Notes: a model not told the origin generated them from the sequence alone. Positions 7,767-15,730 are shown, numbered from the stretch's first letter. The stretch: DNA of 35,676 bases from Bacteroidota bacterium (GCA_026391945.1 JAPLDA010000080.1:1-35676), one strand, 5' to 3'. Numbers and translations are program-made.

Positions 7767-8540
7767 CTAAAACCTCACTCCATGCATCTCTTCAATACTT
7801 TCACTCATCAGTCTGTAAATTTCCCTGAATTGTTTTTTCGAGGAAAGCAGTTTCAGGTGTTCCTCCATTACGGTAGCATCGCCTCTTTTGGCCGGACCTG
7901 TCTGAATATCGCGCGGTGAATTCTTCCGTGCTTTTAAAGCCGTTTCATGCATCAGGGGATGAAGCATTTCCAATGAAATATTTTCCTTTGCCAGAATCGA
8001 TTCAGCAACAGAAAATAAATGATTGGTAAAATTATTTGCAAACACAGCAGCGAGGTGAATCCATTTTCTTTTTTCAGACGACAGGTAATGAACTTCTCCT
8101 GAAACCGATTTTGACAAGGAAGTTATTTTCGATTTGGCATGTTGATTATTCGCCTCGAGACAAAGCGGAACATTCCGGAATGAAACGGAATGTTTCTTTG
8201 AAAAAGTCTGAACCGGGTAGATGACACCAAAGTTCCTGAATTTTTTTTCGAACACATTGATCGGAACAGAGCCCGACGTATGGACGATGATTTTCCCTGT
8301 GATACCGAATGCAGCAAGGAACGGTTCAATGGCTTCATCGCGGAGAGCCACCACGTAAACATCGGCAGTGCCGGTGATCTCCGTGACATTCGTGGTAGGC
8401 GATGCAGAAAGTTTCTTTGCAAGCGTAGCGGCTGATGAATCGCTGCGGCTGTAAACCTGGAGAATGCTGTGCCCGGCGCGTTTCATCGCCTTCCCGAAAT
8501 GGGTGGCTACATTACCGGCTCCAATCAGTACGATTTTCAT
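7767..8540 (-). CDS. Rossmann-like / DUF2520 domain protein
   Basis: This 257-residue cytoplasmic protein has an N-terminal dinucleotide-binding fold: MKIVLIGAGNVATHFG contains the G-x-G-x-x-A turn, followed by Y-S-R-S at the end of strand 2, which would favour NADP(H) over NAD(H). Residues about 125-257 match the helical DUF2520 domain (HLAAVFANNFTNHL, HPLMHETALKA, TGPAKRGD). The overall plan is that of the F420/NADP-dependent and 6-phosphogluconate-like reductases, but the substrate is unknown. It lies 30 bases downstream of ccmF on the same strand. In many Bacteroidota it precedes a KdsC-type HAD phosphatase, a UbiA gene and maf. Here the HAD gene is absent. Confidence 0.85.
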   Translation of the reverse strand: MKIVLIGAGNVATHFGKAMKRAGHSILQVYSRSDSSAATLAKKLSASPTTNVTEITGTADVYVVALRDEAIEPFLAAFGITGKIIVHTSGSVPINVFEKKFRNFGVIYPVQTFSKKHSVSFRNVPLCLEANNQHAKSKITSLSKSVSGEVHYLSSEKRKWIHLAAVFANNFTNHLFSVAESILAKENISLEMLHPLMHETALKARKNSPRDIQTGPAKRGDATVMEEHLKLLSSKKQFREIYRLMSESIEEMHGVRF

Positions 8541-8570
8541 AATGAAAAAACTTTCCCCGAAATTAGTGAT

Positions 8571-10982
8571 TTATTTCCTCGCAATGCGTTTCCTGATGGC
8601 CATGATGCTGCCAACCATCATCAGGATGCAACCCATCCATAAAATATTGATGCCGGGAAATACAATGGCCTTCATGATGATGAATTCATGTTTGTTCGAT
8701 TTTTTTTCATTCACCGTCAATTCAATTTTCCCGGTGGAAGGATCAATCTGTGTGAAAGAAAATTTCAATCCGAGTTCATCCACTTTCGACTCCTTCGAAA
8801 ACACGTGAAGATTTTTGATCACAAAAACAGGAAGCGCGTGGTAGATGTCCTGCTTCATGTCTTCAATCCTAAGCTTCGCTCCTACAGCCACATCCGAATC
8901 GTTCATTCCGAATTCACTCCGGTTGATGTCGTTGGAAAGTCCTTCCAGGATAACAAAGCTGTTGCTGGTCATGAACGTATCACCGACAGCAACGGTGTGT
9001 GTTTTGGCAGGCTGATATTCGCCCGTTGAATTTTCATTGTCAGAATTATCCTGCTCCGCAAAAGTGATGTGCGTATAAATATCCCTCGTAAGAAAGCGCT
9101 GCGTAGATGGTTCCGATACATTTCCCATCCGGTCATTGGTTTGAACAATGGGATGAAGTTCGAACGCCTTTTCTTTCAGTCCGGTGGTCTTATTCCGTGT
9201 GAAATATTCAATGGTATAAATGACATTCACTCCCTTCCGCTCCTTTCCCTTGTACGTCACAAAATATTCTCCCATCGGAAGCGTGTCGGTTTTTTGTTCA
9301 ATGAAAATATTTTCCTGGTTGGGAAAATCCTTCCCCAGGTTCACATTTTTTACATTCTGTGAAATGACCTGTTGTTTTGAATTGGAGATGAGTGCTCCCA
9401 GTAAAATCATCCCGATCCCGATGTGAGCCACCGACGCACCGGAATGTTCCATCTTCCCATTCAGCACACGAAGGATGAAATCAAGATTGGCGAGAATGGC
9501 AAATACCGATGCGAAGAGCAAACCATAATAATGTACACGGTAATCACCAAGAAAAAAGGAAGCCCAAACGGTCACCAGCAGGGAAGCTATGAATGCCGGC
9601 AGTATTTTTTTCAGCACAACTTTTCCTTCGCTTTTCTTATAACGCAAAAACTGTCCGATGCCAATCAGCAGGCAAACAAAAATCGCCACCGGAATCTGCC
9701 AGCTGTTGTAGTGTTCGATTGGGTTTGGCGGCGGTGCAATGTTCGCATGAAAGATTTTATTCCATACAGGAATGGATGTGGTGGACGTAACCTGTATCGC
9801 ACCAATCAGCAAAATGAGCATGCCGATGAACATCCAGAATTCTCTCGAAGAAAGATGTTCGTCCTGTGACGAAGAGATCTGTTTATAATTTTTTACCAGC
9901 AGAACGATCGGCACAATGGAAAAGAAAGCCATGTAAATCAGCAAATGGCCGGTCATGCCGAGATCGGTGAACGCATGCACGGATGTATTTCCCAAAATAC
10001 CACTGCGCGTGAGGAACGTGGAATAAAGAATGAGGATGAACGTGAGTATGCTTAACAGGTAGCTCGATAAGACGGATGTTTTTTTATGTTTGAATACCAG
10101 CATCACGTGAGCTGCGCCCACCAAGGTCATCCAGGGAACAAGCGAAGCATTCTCCACCGGGTCCCATGCCCAGAAGCCGCCGAAACTCAGCGATTCATAA
10201 GCCCATGCAGCACCCATGAGGATGCCGGTTCCTAAAATCATGACGCCGAAAAAAGTCCAGGGCAATGCCGGGGTAATCCATTCCGTATACCTTTTCCTGA
10301 GCAATCCGGCCACAGCAAATGCAAACGGGATCACCGTAGAAGCGAAGCCAAGAAAAAGTGTCGGCGGATGAATGGTCATCCAGTAGTTCTGCAGCAACGG
10401 GTTCAATCCTCTTCCGTCTTTGAGCTGGCTTAAATAATCCGGCATTTTAATGAACGGGAAATTGGCAAAGTCCGGATGATCGCGAAGAAGCACAAACGGG
10501 TTGCTTCCGAACTTATGTCCGAACACCACCACACCGATGATCATGGAAACAAGAAATACCTGCACCATGCTAATCACCGCCATCACACCGGCTTCCCATT
10601 CGCCGCTCTTCCAGATGATGATCCACGACAGGATCGAATGCCAGAACATCCACAAAAGAAAACTTCCTTCCTGACCTTCCCAGAAACAGGAAAGAATATA
10701 TTTCAGCGGCATGATGCTGTTGGAGTGTTCCCATACATAATAATACTCCAACCGCTGGTTGAGGATTAGGTAAAACAAAAGACAAAAAATTCCGATGATG
10801 GAAAACGTATGAACGGCAAATGCTTTCCTCGCTAAATTTTTCCAGGAGATGTCATTCGTACGAAGCAGGAAGGCGTATGAAACGGCTGAAACCAAAGAAG
10901 CAACAAAGGCAACGATGATCAGCAGGTTTCCTGCTTTTCCCCAAAACAAATGTTCACCGATGTATTGAATGTCAGGTTGCAT
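8571..10982 (-). CDS. ccmF: Cytochrome c heme lyase subunit CcmF (CcmF/CcsA type)
   Basis: The 803-residue polytopic membrane protein holds the tryptophan-rich heme-handling WWD motif (FGGFWAWDPVENASLVPW, about residues 262-280) and conserved histidines in neighbouring loops (WMTIHPPTLFLG). Together with the CcmE-like protein encoded just upstream, it is expected to transfer heme to apocytochrome c outside the cytoplasmic membrane. The long C-terminal part (about residues 540-760) is a soluble periplasmic domain, followed by one last membrane span (GINILWMGCILMMVG). I start at the ATG at 10982 (MQPDIQYIGEHLFWG). The TTG at 10997 would only add five residues. It follows ccmE by 78 bases and precedes the DUF2520 gene by 30. 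Confidence 0.9.
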   Translation of the reverse strand: MQPDIQYIGEHLFWGKAGNLLIIVAFVASLVSAVSYAFLLRTNDISWKNLARKAFAVHTFSIIGIFCLLFYLILNQRLEYYYVWEHSNSIMPLKYILSCFWEGQEGSFLLWMFWHSILSWIIIWKSGEWEAGVMAVISMVQVFLVSMIIGVVVFGHKFGSNPFVLLRDHPDFANFPFIKMPDYLSQLKDGRGLNPLLQNYWMTIHPPTLFLGFASTVIPFAFAVAGLLRKRYTEWITPALPWTFFGVMILGTGILMGAAWAYESLSFGGFWAWDPVENASLVPWMTLVGAAHVMLVFKHKKTSVLSSYLLSILTFILILYSTFLTRSGILGNTSVHAFTDLGMTGHLLIYMAFFSIVPIVLLVKNYKQISSSQDEHLSSREFWMFIGMLILLIGAIQVTSTTSIPVWNKIFHANIAPPPNPIEHYNSWQIPVAIFVCLLIGIGQFLRYKKSEGKVVLKKILPAFIASLLVTVWASFFLGDYRVHYYGLLFASVFAILANLDFILRVLNGKMEHSGASVAHIGIGMILLGALISNSKQQVISQNVKNVNLGKDFPNQENIFIEQKTDTLPMGEYFVTYKGKERKGVNVIYTIEYFTRNKTTGLKEKAFELHPIVQTNDRMGNVSEPSTQRFLTRDIYTHITFAEQDNSDNENSTGEYQPAKTHTVAVGDTFMTSNSFVILEGLSNDINRSEFGMNDSDVAVGAKLRIEDMKQDIYHALPVFVIKNLHVFSKESKVDELGLKFSFTQIDPSTGKIELTVNEKKSNKHEFIIMKAIVFPGINILWMGCILMMVGSIMAIRKRIARK

Positions 10983-11060
10983 GGCTTCGGAAATCAACGT
11001 TTAGAAACAATAATATAAAAAAGAAAAATAGTCTTAAAATGAAAAATGATGCGGAAGAAA

Positions 11061-11462
11061 TTAACTTTTCACTCCAGCCTTCATATCCTCTTTGGGGTTG
11101 TTATATTTTGATGGGCATTTCATCAGCACATCGGAAGCATGGAATTCATCGCCGGCCATTTTCCCGATGAGCACAATCTGTTCCGACCGTTCAAAATCCT
11201 GTGGCTTGGTTTTGTTGAGCAATACCTTTCTTTCTTTCCCGTCCATATCCACAAGATAAAACGAAAACAAGTTGGCATCCACCTGTGGATTGTATTCCTG
11301 CGGTTTTTCTTTGTTGAGTTTCCCAACCACGTGATACACTTTTTTCGGGTGTTCAGCGGCAACGGAAAAAGATGCATACGTGCTCGAATCAGCCACGGTG
11401 CTTAAAATGGCAGCAACAGCAATGGCAATGATGACGATGGCAATGATGTGAGATTTCTTCAT
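11061..11462 (-). CDS. ccmE: Heme chaperone CcmE, CxxxY type
   Basis: The 133-residue protein has one N-terminal membrane anchor (MKKSHIIAIVIIAIAVAAI) and a periplasmic OB-fold domain typical of CcmE (VYHVVGKLN, FSFYLVDMDG, QIVLIGKM). The heme-attachment region is FHASDVLMKCPSKY, so the heme ligand position is Cys116 and the tyrosine is Tyr120 (C-x-x-x-Y). The classical E. coli protein has H-x-x-x-Y. Cys-type CcmE is known from Desulfovibrio and archaea. I start at the ATG at 11462 and not at the TTG at 11495, because the anchor then begins M-K-K-S and a promoter-like box lies between the two. The gene sits between the ccmD-like gene and ccmF. Confidence 0.9.
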   Translation of the reverse strand: MKKSHIIAIVIIAIAVAAILSTVADSSTYASFSVAAEHPKKVYHVVGKLNKEKPQEYNPQVDANLFSFYLVDMDGKERKVLLNKTKPQDFERSEQIVLIGKMAGDEFHASDVLMKCPSKYNNPKEDMKAGVKS

Positions 11463-11483
11463 GGCAATGTTGAAATTTAAACG

Positions 11484-11491
11484 CGAAGGTA
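11484..11491 (-). promoter_or_regulatory. Possible -7 element before ccmE
   Basis: The minus strand reads TACCTTCG, one base off TAnnTTTG, 21 bases upstream of the ccmE ATG. The 142-base gap before ccmE is the longest inside the ccm cluster, so a secondary promoter here is plausible. No good -33 box is visible. Confidence 0.25.
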
Positions 11492-11604
11492 ACACATTTA
11501 TTGGGAGAAAATCTGGAGACCGGGCTTAAGAAAATGTTAATGCAACGCTGTACACGATATCATCGGGTAACAGGAACAGAATGATAAAAACAAATTGCGG
11601 CAAT

Positions 11605-11838
11605 CTATTTTTTTTCGCCGATGGTCTTTTCAAGTCTCGACACCTTCCTGTCGATGCTGATCAGGAAAATAACGATGCCGGTAAAGACAACAGAAAGCAC
11701 GGCCACCACAACGTAAATTTTTCCGCTGGTATGGAACAGGTCAGCCATCTCCACGTCATTCGCTGATTGGGCCGAAGCAGAAATAGCGAACATCAGTAGA
11801 ATAAGAAATGAAAATATTGATTTGGTCAGAGCTTTCAT
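11605..11838 (-). CDS. CcmD-like small membrane protein
   Basis: This 77-residue protein has a signal-like N-terminus (MKALTKSIFSFLILLMFAISASAQ), a short outside segment, one membrane span (IYVVVAVLSVVFTGIVIFL) and a basic end (SIDRKVSRLEKTIGEKK). Size, topology and position between ccmC and ccmE match the CcmD role, which is to help release holo-CcmE from the CcmABC complex. CcmD proteins are very divergent, so position weighs more than sequence. A second hydrophobic segment or cleaved signal is unusual against the single-span E. coli CcmD, but I recall similar proteins in other Bacteroidota. It follows ccmC by 34 bases. Confidence 0.75.
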   Translation of the reverse strand: MKALTKSIFSFLILLMFAISASAQSANDVEMADLFHTSGKIYVVVAVLSVVFTGIVIFLISIDRKVSRLEKTIGEKK

Positions 11839-11872
11839 AGCGTATGATTTTTTTTAGTTTGAAACAAAATAG

Positions 11873-12529
11873 TTACCCGAATTGATTCGCAATTTTCCTG
11901 ATCCGCACGCGGATATTCACGATCCAAACAGCCATCAGCATCCAGCCAATGACGGCGGGATAAAAAACCATCCGCATGGTATTATCGAGATCATATCTTC
12001 CGAATCCCGGGTTTCCACCGTTGCCGGGGTGCAGGGAATCGGTAAGCCGTGGAAGAATCATGATGAATACCAGCATCAGTGAAAAAGCGAAAATGCTGTA
12101 CACCGCGCTGATGCGTGCACGTTTGTGTTCATCATCCATAGAACCTCTCAGGAGAATGTAAGCGAAATACACCAGCATGGAAGCAGCGGCTCCATTGAGT
12201 TTGGCGTCGTTCACCCACCAGGCGCCCCAGGTATTTTTCGCCCAGATACTGCCGGTAATCAACCCTAGAATTCCGAAAACAATTCCCACTCTCGCCGATT
12301 CTTCGGCAATGATATCATAATGCATGTCAGCTTTGCCGAGGTAACGGATTCCATTCACGAGAGAAACGATGAGGAGCATGATCATGCTGAACCACATGGT
12401 GACATGAAAAAATAAATTACGGATTGTTTCATGCAGGATCGGAAGCCTGGGCACATCGATCAGGAAACCTGCAACGATGGAGTACAGAACTAAAACGATT
12501 GCCGTTATTTTCCACCAGCTTATTTTCAT
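11873..12529 (-). CDS. ccmC: Heme exporter / heme-handling protein CcmC
   Basis: The 218-residue protein has six hydrophobic segments and the heme-handling loop TWGAWWVNDAKLNGAA (about residues 107-122). It is flanked by histidine-containing segments (LHETIRNLFFHVTMW, and LTDSLHPGNGG near residue 166). It should bind heme on the outer face of the membrane and load it onto CcmE. The loop differs from the classical W-W-x-W-D form because Asn stands in the last Trp position. The rest of the family pattern is intact and I believe this variant is frequent in Bacteroidota. The start is the first ATG, giving KISWWKITAIVLVLYS before the first span. The gene follows ccmB by 73 bases, with a heptamer tract in the gap. 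Confidence 0.88.
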   Translation of the reverse strand: MKISWWKITAIVLVLYSIVAGFLIDVPRLPILHETIRNLFFHVTMWFSMIMLLIVSLVNGIRYLGKADMHYDIIAEESARVGIVFGILGLITGSIWAKNTWGAWWVNDAKLNGAAASMLVYFAYILLRGSMDDEHKRARISAVYSIFAFSLMLVFIMILPRLTDSLHPGNGGNPGFGRYDLDNTMRMVFYPAVIGWMLMAVWIVNIRVRIRKIANQFG

Positions 12530-12532
12530 TTT

Positions 12533-12560
12533 GGATTTCGGATTTTAAATTTCGGATTGC
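12533..12560. repeat. Heptamer tandem tract, 4 units
   Basis: Four 7-base units read GGATTTC, GGATTTT, AAATTTC and GGATTGC on the + strand, 3 bases upstream of the ccmC start codon in the ccmB-ccmC spacer. Confidence 0.7.
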
Positions 12561-12602
12561 GTCTCGACATAGCGGTCCTTTGATTACAAGGGAAATGCCT
12601 TC

Positions 12603-13277
12603 TCATTCACGCCAAAGATATGGAAATAACAAAAACGAAAGCGCCACCACGAGGACATTCAAACCAAGAAGCATCACCATGAACTGGTAATTCACCGTGG
12701 CCGCCAAACCGTCGATGGCATTTTTTGAAAACCGGATGATGGTGATGAGCATGGGTATCAGGATCGGGAAACTGAGAATGGCCATGAGCGTGGTATTGTT
12801 CCCGGCTCTTGAAGCGATGGCCGAAATCATGGTCAGCACCGAAGCAAACCCGGCGCTGCCGAGCAGCAACCCGAGCATGAACATCGGCATATCCTGCACG
12901 ATGTTGCCGATGAACAAACTGTAGAATAATAAATTGATCAGGCTGATCAGCAGCATGAGCAACAGGTTGTAAATTATTTTTGAAAGAATCACCGACTGCG
13001 CGCTTGCAATCGTGTACATGTAAAGCTGCCGCCCGCGCGTTTCCTGCATGAAACTTTTGGCGACGGCATTCACGGCGGCAAATAAAAGTATGATCCAGAA
13101 CAACGCATTCCACACCGGCGGATCAATGATCTGTTTGAAGGAAAGATAACAGATGAACACCGTGGATGCCACGTACAACAACAAACCATTGAAAGCATAC
13201 TTCTGCTTCCACTCCAGCATGATTTCTTTGACGATCAGTGACTTTATTTCCTTCAGCATATATTTACCGGAAGCCAT
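12603..13277 (-). CDS. ccmB: Heme exporter membrane subunit CcmB
   Basis: The 224-residue protein has about six membrane spans (YAFNGLLLYVASTVFICYL, NALFWIILLFAAVNAVA, then four more) and the CcmB pattern F-M-Q-E-T-R-G-R-Q-L-Y near residues 76-86. CcmB is the permease partner of the ATPase CcmA. No ccmA lies in the window, so it must be elsewhere in the genome. The ATG at 13277 is used; an ATG at residue 7 (MLKEIKSL, at 13259) is an equally good start. It is the first ccm gene, 44 bases after the beta-CASP RNase gene. An overlapping 168-codon open frame on the same strand is a shadow. Confidence 0.88.
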   Translation of the reverse strand: MASGKYMLKEIKSLIVKEIMLEWKQKYAFNGLLLYVASTVFICYLSFKQIIDPPVWNALFWIILLFAAVNAVAKSFMQETRGRQLYMYTIASAQSVILSKIIYNLLLMLLISLINLLFYSLFIGNIVQDMPMFMLGLLLGSAGFASVLTMISAIASRAGNNTTLMAILSFPILIPMLITIIRFSKNAIDGLAATVNYQFMVMLLGLNVLVVALSFLLFPYLWRE

Positions 13278-13298
13278 CTCAAAATATTTTTTTTCCGG

Positions 13299-13319
13299 TT
13301 TTAACTTTTAACTTTTGAC
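13299..13319. repeat. Heptamer tandem tract, 3 units
   Basis: TTTTAAC, TTTTAAC and TTTTGAC follow each other on the + strand in the 44-base gap between the beta-CASP RNase stop and the ccmB start. A fourth diverged unit overlaps the stop codon at 13322. Confidence 0.65.
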
Positions 13320-13321
13320 TT

Positions 13322-14725
13322 TTATTCCAACTCCCATTCGCTTTTCATTTCCGGAATTTCAATTTCCCCGAAACCGGCTTTCATTAATTTCTCTCTCCAC
13401 TCCACCTGCACATCGTATTCGCCGTGAACAAGAAAAACTTTTTTTACTTCGTTTTTATTCTGGCAGGAAAGATACTCCAGCATTTCATTGTAATCAGCAT
13501 GGGCGCTGTATGAATTCATCACCTCCACGCGAGCCTTCACCTGGTACTCCTTTCCAAAAATCGAAACTTCCTTGTTGCCTGCCGCCAGCCTTCCTCCCAG
13601 GCTTCCCGGTGTACAATAGCCAACCATTAAAATCGTATTCGCCGGGTTGCCGATGTTGTTTTTGATGTGATGTTTTATCCTTCCGGCTTCCGCCATTCCG
13701 GAAGCTGAAATGATGATACACGGACCTTTCAGGTCATTCAACTTAATCGAGTCCTGTGCATTTTGAACATAATACAAATGATCGAAACCAAACGGATCTT
13801 TATCGGTTCTGAGTGCATGAAGCATGTCATCATTAAAACATTCCGGGTGCATGCGCATGATGCCGGTGGCATTGATGGAAAGCGGGCTGTCAACGTACAC
13901 ATTAATCAAAGGAAGCTTGTTCGCATTCTTCAGGTTGTTCAATGCATACACAATTTCCTGTGTCCTGCCGAGACTAAAAGCCGGGATAATAATCTTGCCT
14001 TTGTTTTCGACACAGGTTTCCATAATCACCTTCAGCAACTGGCTTTCGGTTTGTTCCTGCGATTCATGCAAACGGTTTCCATACGTCGATTCGCAGAGGA
14101 TGTAATCGGCCTGCGGAAAGGGTTCCGGGGCCTTCAGTATTTTATCAATCTTGCGCCCGATATCGCCGCTGAAAAAAATACGGAAGGTTTTATCATTCTC
14201 CCGGATGGTAAGATTCACTCCTCCTGCTCCCAGGATATGTCCTGAATCAGTTAACATGAACTGGATGTCACCGTTGATTTTAAAATTTTTCCGGTAAGGA
14301 ACCGTCACAAAATGATTCATCGCCTCATCCACATCCTTCATGGTGTAAATCGGTTCGATCAGTTCGCGTCCTTTCGCTTCACGTGCGCGGTTGATGTACT
14401 TCAGGTCATTTTCCTGGATGTGCGCTGTATCGGCCAGCATGATCACGCAGAGATCACGCGTGGCGGGAGTGCAATAAATATTTCCTTTGAAACCCTGTTT
14501 CACAAGATTCGGAATGTTACCCGAATGATCGATGTGGGCATGCGATAAAATCATGCAATCAATTTCAGAAGGATCGAAATTGAAATTCCGGTTCATCTCA
14601 TCCGTATCTGAACCATGACCCTGGAAAAAACCGCAATCGAGCAACAGCTTTTTGCCGTTGTTCAGCGTAACCATATGTTTGCTGCCGGTAACTGTGCGGG
14701 CCGCACCGTGAAAGGTTATTTTCAT
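13322..14725 (-). CDS. Metallo-beta-lactamase fold beta-CASP RNA-processing exonuclease/endonuclease
   Basis: The 467-residue cytoplasmic protein shows the complete MBL-beta-CASP set in order. Motif 2 is H62-x-H64-x-D66-H67 (SHAHIDHSG). Then come DSGHILGAGG, FSGDIGRK and the beta-CASP insertion signatures ESTYGNR, PAFSLGRTQEI, ISASGMAEAGRIKHH and SAHADYNEML, with VHGE near the C-terminus. These residues bind two zinc ions and cleave phosphodiester bonds in RNA. The relatives are YSH1/CPSF-73-like bacterial RNases such as TTHA0252. The length is normal for the family. The gene is the promoter-proximal member of the same-strand run into ccmB. Co-transcription is likely but no functional link to heme export is known. 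Confidence 0.9.
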   Translation of the reverse strand: MKITFHGAARTVTGSKHMVTLNNGKKLLLDCGFFQGHGSDTDEMNRNFNFDPSEIDCMILSHAHIDHSGNIPNLVKQGFKGNIYCTPATRDLCVIMLADTAHIQENDLKYINRAREAKGRELIEPIYTMKDVDEAMNHFVTVPYRKNFKINGDIQFMLTDSGHILGAGGVNLTIRENDKTFRIFFSGDIGRKIDKILKAPEPFPQADYILCESTYGNRLHESQEQTESQLLKVIMETCVENKGKIIIPAFSLGRTQEIVYALNNLKNANKLPLINVYVDSPLSINATGIMRMHPECFNDDMLHALRTDKDPFGFDHLYYVQNAQDSIKLNDLKGPCIIISASGMAEAGRIKHHIKNNIGNPANTILMVGYCTPGSLGGRLAAGNKEVSIFGKEYQVKARVEVMNSYSAHADYNEMLEYLSCQNKNEVKKVFLVHGEYDVQVEWREKLMKAGFGEIEIPEMKSEWELE

Positions 14726-15056
14726 TGAATGTTGTTATAAGTTTATTGTGTCTGTGTGCTGGCGTGCTACACCCGAATGCTTGCAAAATATTTTTTTGTT
14801 GGCCATGTGGAAGATTAATATTAATTTGGTTCTGGCACGCGGCCTTCTTTTCGATGCTACCAGCGAAGGCTTATGATCTGATTGTACATCGCAGCGTAGT
14901 CAGCTTTCACACAATCTTACTCACAAGACTACCTGAATGGGGGGAGACATTGTGATGATTCGTTCGTATAGAATGTCATTTTATACGTCCCATGTTTAAT
15001 CTTATTTTGTTTATACCTGTATAGTTTTCAACATATTACTGATAATATTTTATTCC
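14726..15056. other. Gene-free interval
   Basis: I find no convincing gene in these 331 bases. A 76-codon plus-strand open frame starting at 14725 has no recognisable similarity, and its early part overlaps the likely leader of the beta-CASP RNase gene. The interval marks the left border of the AT-rich block and ends at the palindrome at 15057. Confidence 0.5.
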
Positions 15057-15116
15057 TTAATTTTGCAAGAGGTCTATTGAAAAATAAATTTTCTATTAGA
15101 CATCTTGCAAAATTAA
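15057..15116. repeat. 60-bp palindrome with IS-end-like arms
   Basis: The arm 15057-15076 (TTAATTTTGCAAGAGGTCTA) matches the reverse complement of 15097-15116 at 19 of 20 positions, and weaker pairing (GAAAA with TTTTC) continues inward. The right arm overlaps the stop codon of the transposase remnant, as expected for a terminal inverted repeat of an IS. The left arm points the other way, so the structure looks like two element ends placed back to back. Confidence 0.75.
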
Positions 15117-15370
15117 CATAGCTCATAATTATATATACCAGCAATCAAATTCATCCGTAGGTCAAATCTTTTTCTTCGGTTCCTGTATCTCTCAGCTACA
15201 ATTCTGAATATTTTCTCCTTTTTAGTCAACGGATGATATTTGCTGCTCTTTTTCGGTATGCGTGCATTGGCGTGTAGCTTTTCAAATCCCTTGTAGCCTA
15301 AGTCGAGATCTACCTGTGTTGTCCGGGAAAATTTCATTTGACTTTTTTTGTACAACTCAAAATATAACAA
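15113..15370 (-). pseudogene. IS5-type (DDE_Tnp_4-like) transposase remnant
   Basis: The 85-codon frame encodes only the C-terminal part of a DDE transposase: D-L-G-Y-K-G-F-E-K-L-H, then IPKKSSKYHPLTKKEK, then AERYRNRRKRFDLRMNLIAG and a closing IYNYEL. Family members have about 20 residues between the K-E-K segment and the Y-R-N-R-R segment, with the catalytic Glu (R-x-x-x-E-H-type motif). Here KEK runs directly into IFRIVAERYRNRR, so that piece is deleted. The N-terminal two thirds with both Asp motifs is also missing. The true element sequence probably begins near residue 12. The residues before it belong to the junction with the disrupted gene at 15334-15606. It cannot be active. Confidence 0.8.
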
Positions 15371-15606
15371 CCATTAGTATAAAAAAGTAAATTTCCGGAA
15401 ACGTCCGAAATTAATCCATTGTTAAGGTGAAAATTCATGTCTCTATTTGTAGAATAAATGTTAGGAGTACCTGTAATGAAATCGATGTTTGTTGACCCTC
15501 CCATAATTGGCCCACCCATTAGCCAAAGATTATCTATACCACCTTGTGCAAGAGATATTATGGTTATTTTAAAAATAAATATTAGAAGAAATAGAATCCT
15601 TTTCAT
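15334..15606 (-). pseudogene. Truncated secreted protein, N-terminal piece broken at the IS remnant
   Basis: The frame encodes a signal peptide (MKRILFLLIFIFKITIISLAQ) and about 60 mature residues with NLWLMGG, F-I-T-G-T-P-N-I-Y and ISDVSGNLLFYTNG. These resemble the beginning of beta-propeller T9SS proteins, which include the neighbouring 524-residue protein (NIWVFPDS...IADSIGSLFCY). After YTNGCYIL the frame runs into the transposase remnant and stops. No continuation is visible beyond the palindrome. I interpret it as a neighbour-like gene whose 3' part was removed by IS insertion and deletion. It may still be translated as a short secreted peptide. Confidence 0.7.
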
Positions 15607-15730
15607 TAAATATTTTTAATATATTAGGAATTGTAAGTTCAACTAATAAGTTCAACTTTTTCTGAGAAGACTTGATTAGCTGTTTTGTACTTAAATTTCC
15701 TAATTGGTCTGTTATTGATTTTAGTTTGGA

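Noticed and set aside
7605-7919. Plus-strand gene rich in Leu, Tyr, Ser and Phe
   Set aside because: Its translation is that of the heptamer tract and then the antisense of the DUF2520 gene.
10983-10997. TTG start for ccmF five codons upstream
   Set aside because: The ATG at 10982 gives a normal CcmF N-terminus; the extra residues have no support.
12607-13113. 168-codon minus-strand gene, His- and Arg-rich
   Set aside because: It lies wholly within ccmB in another frame and has the odd composition of a shadow frame.
14725-14955. 76-codon plus-strand gene
   Set aside because: It starts at the last base of the divergent RNase gene, lies in its probable leader and has no family resemblance.
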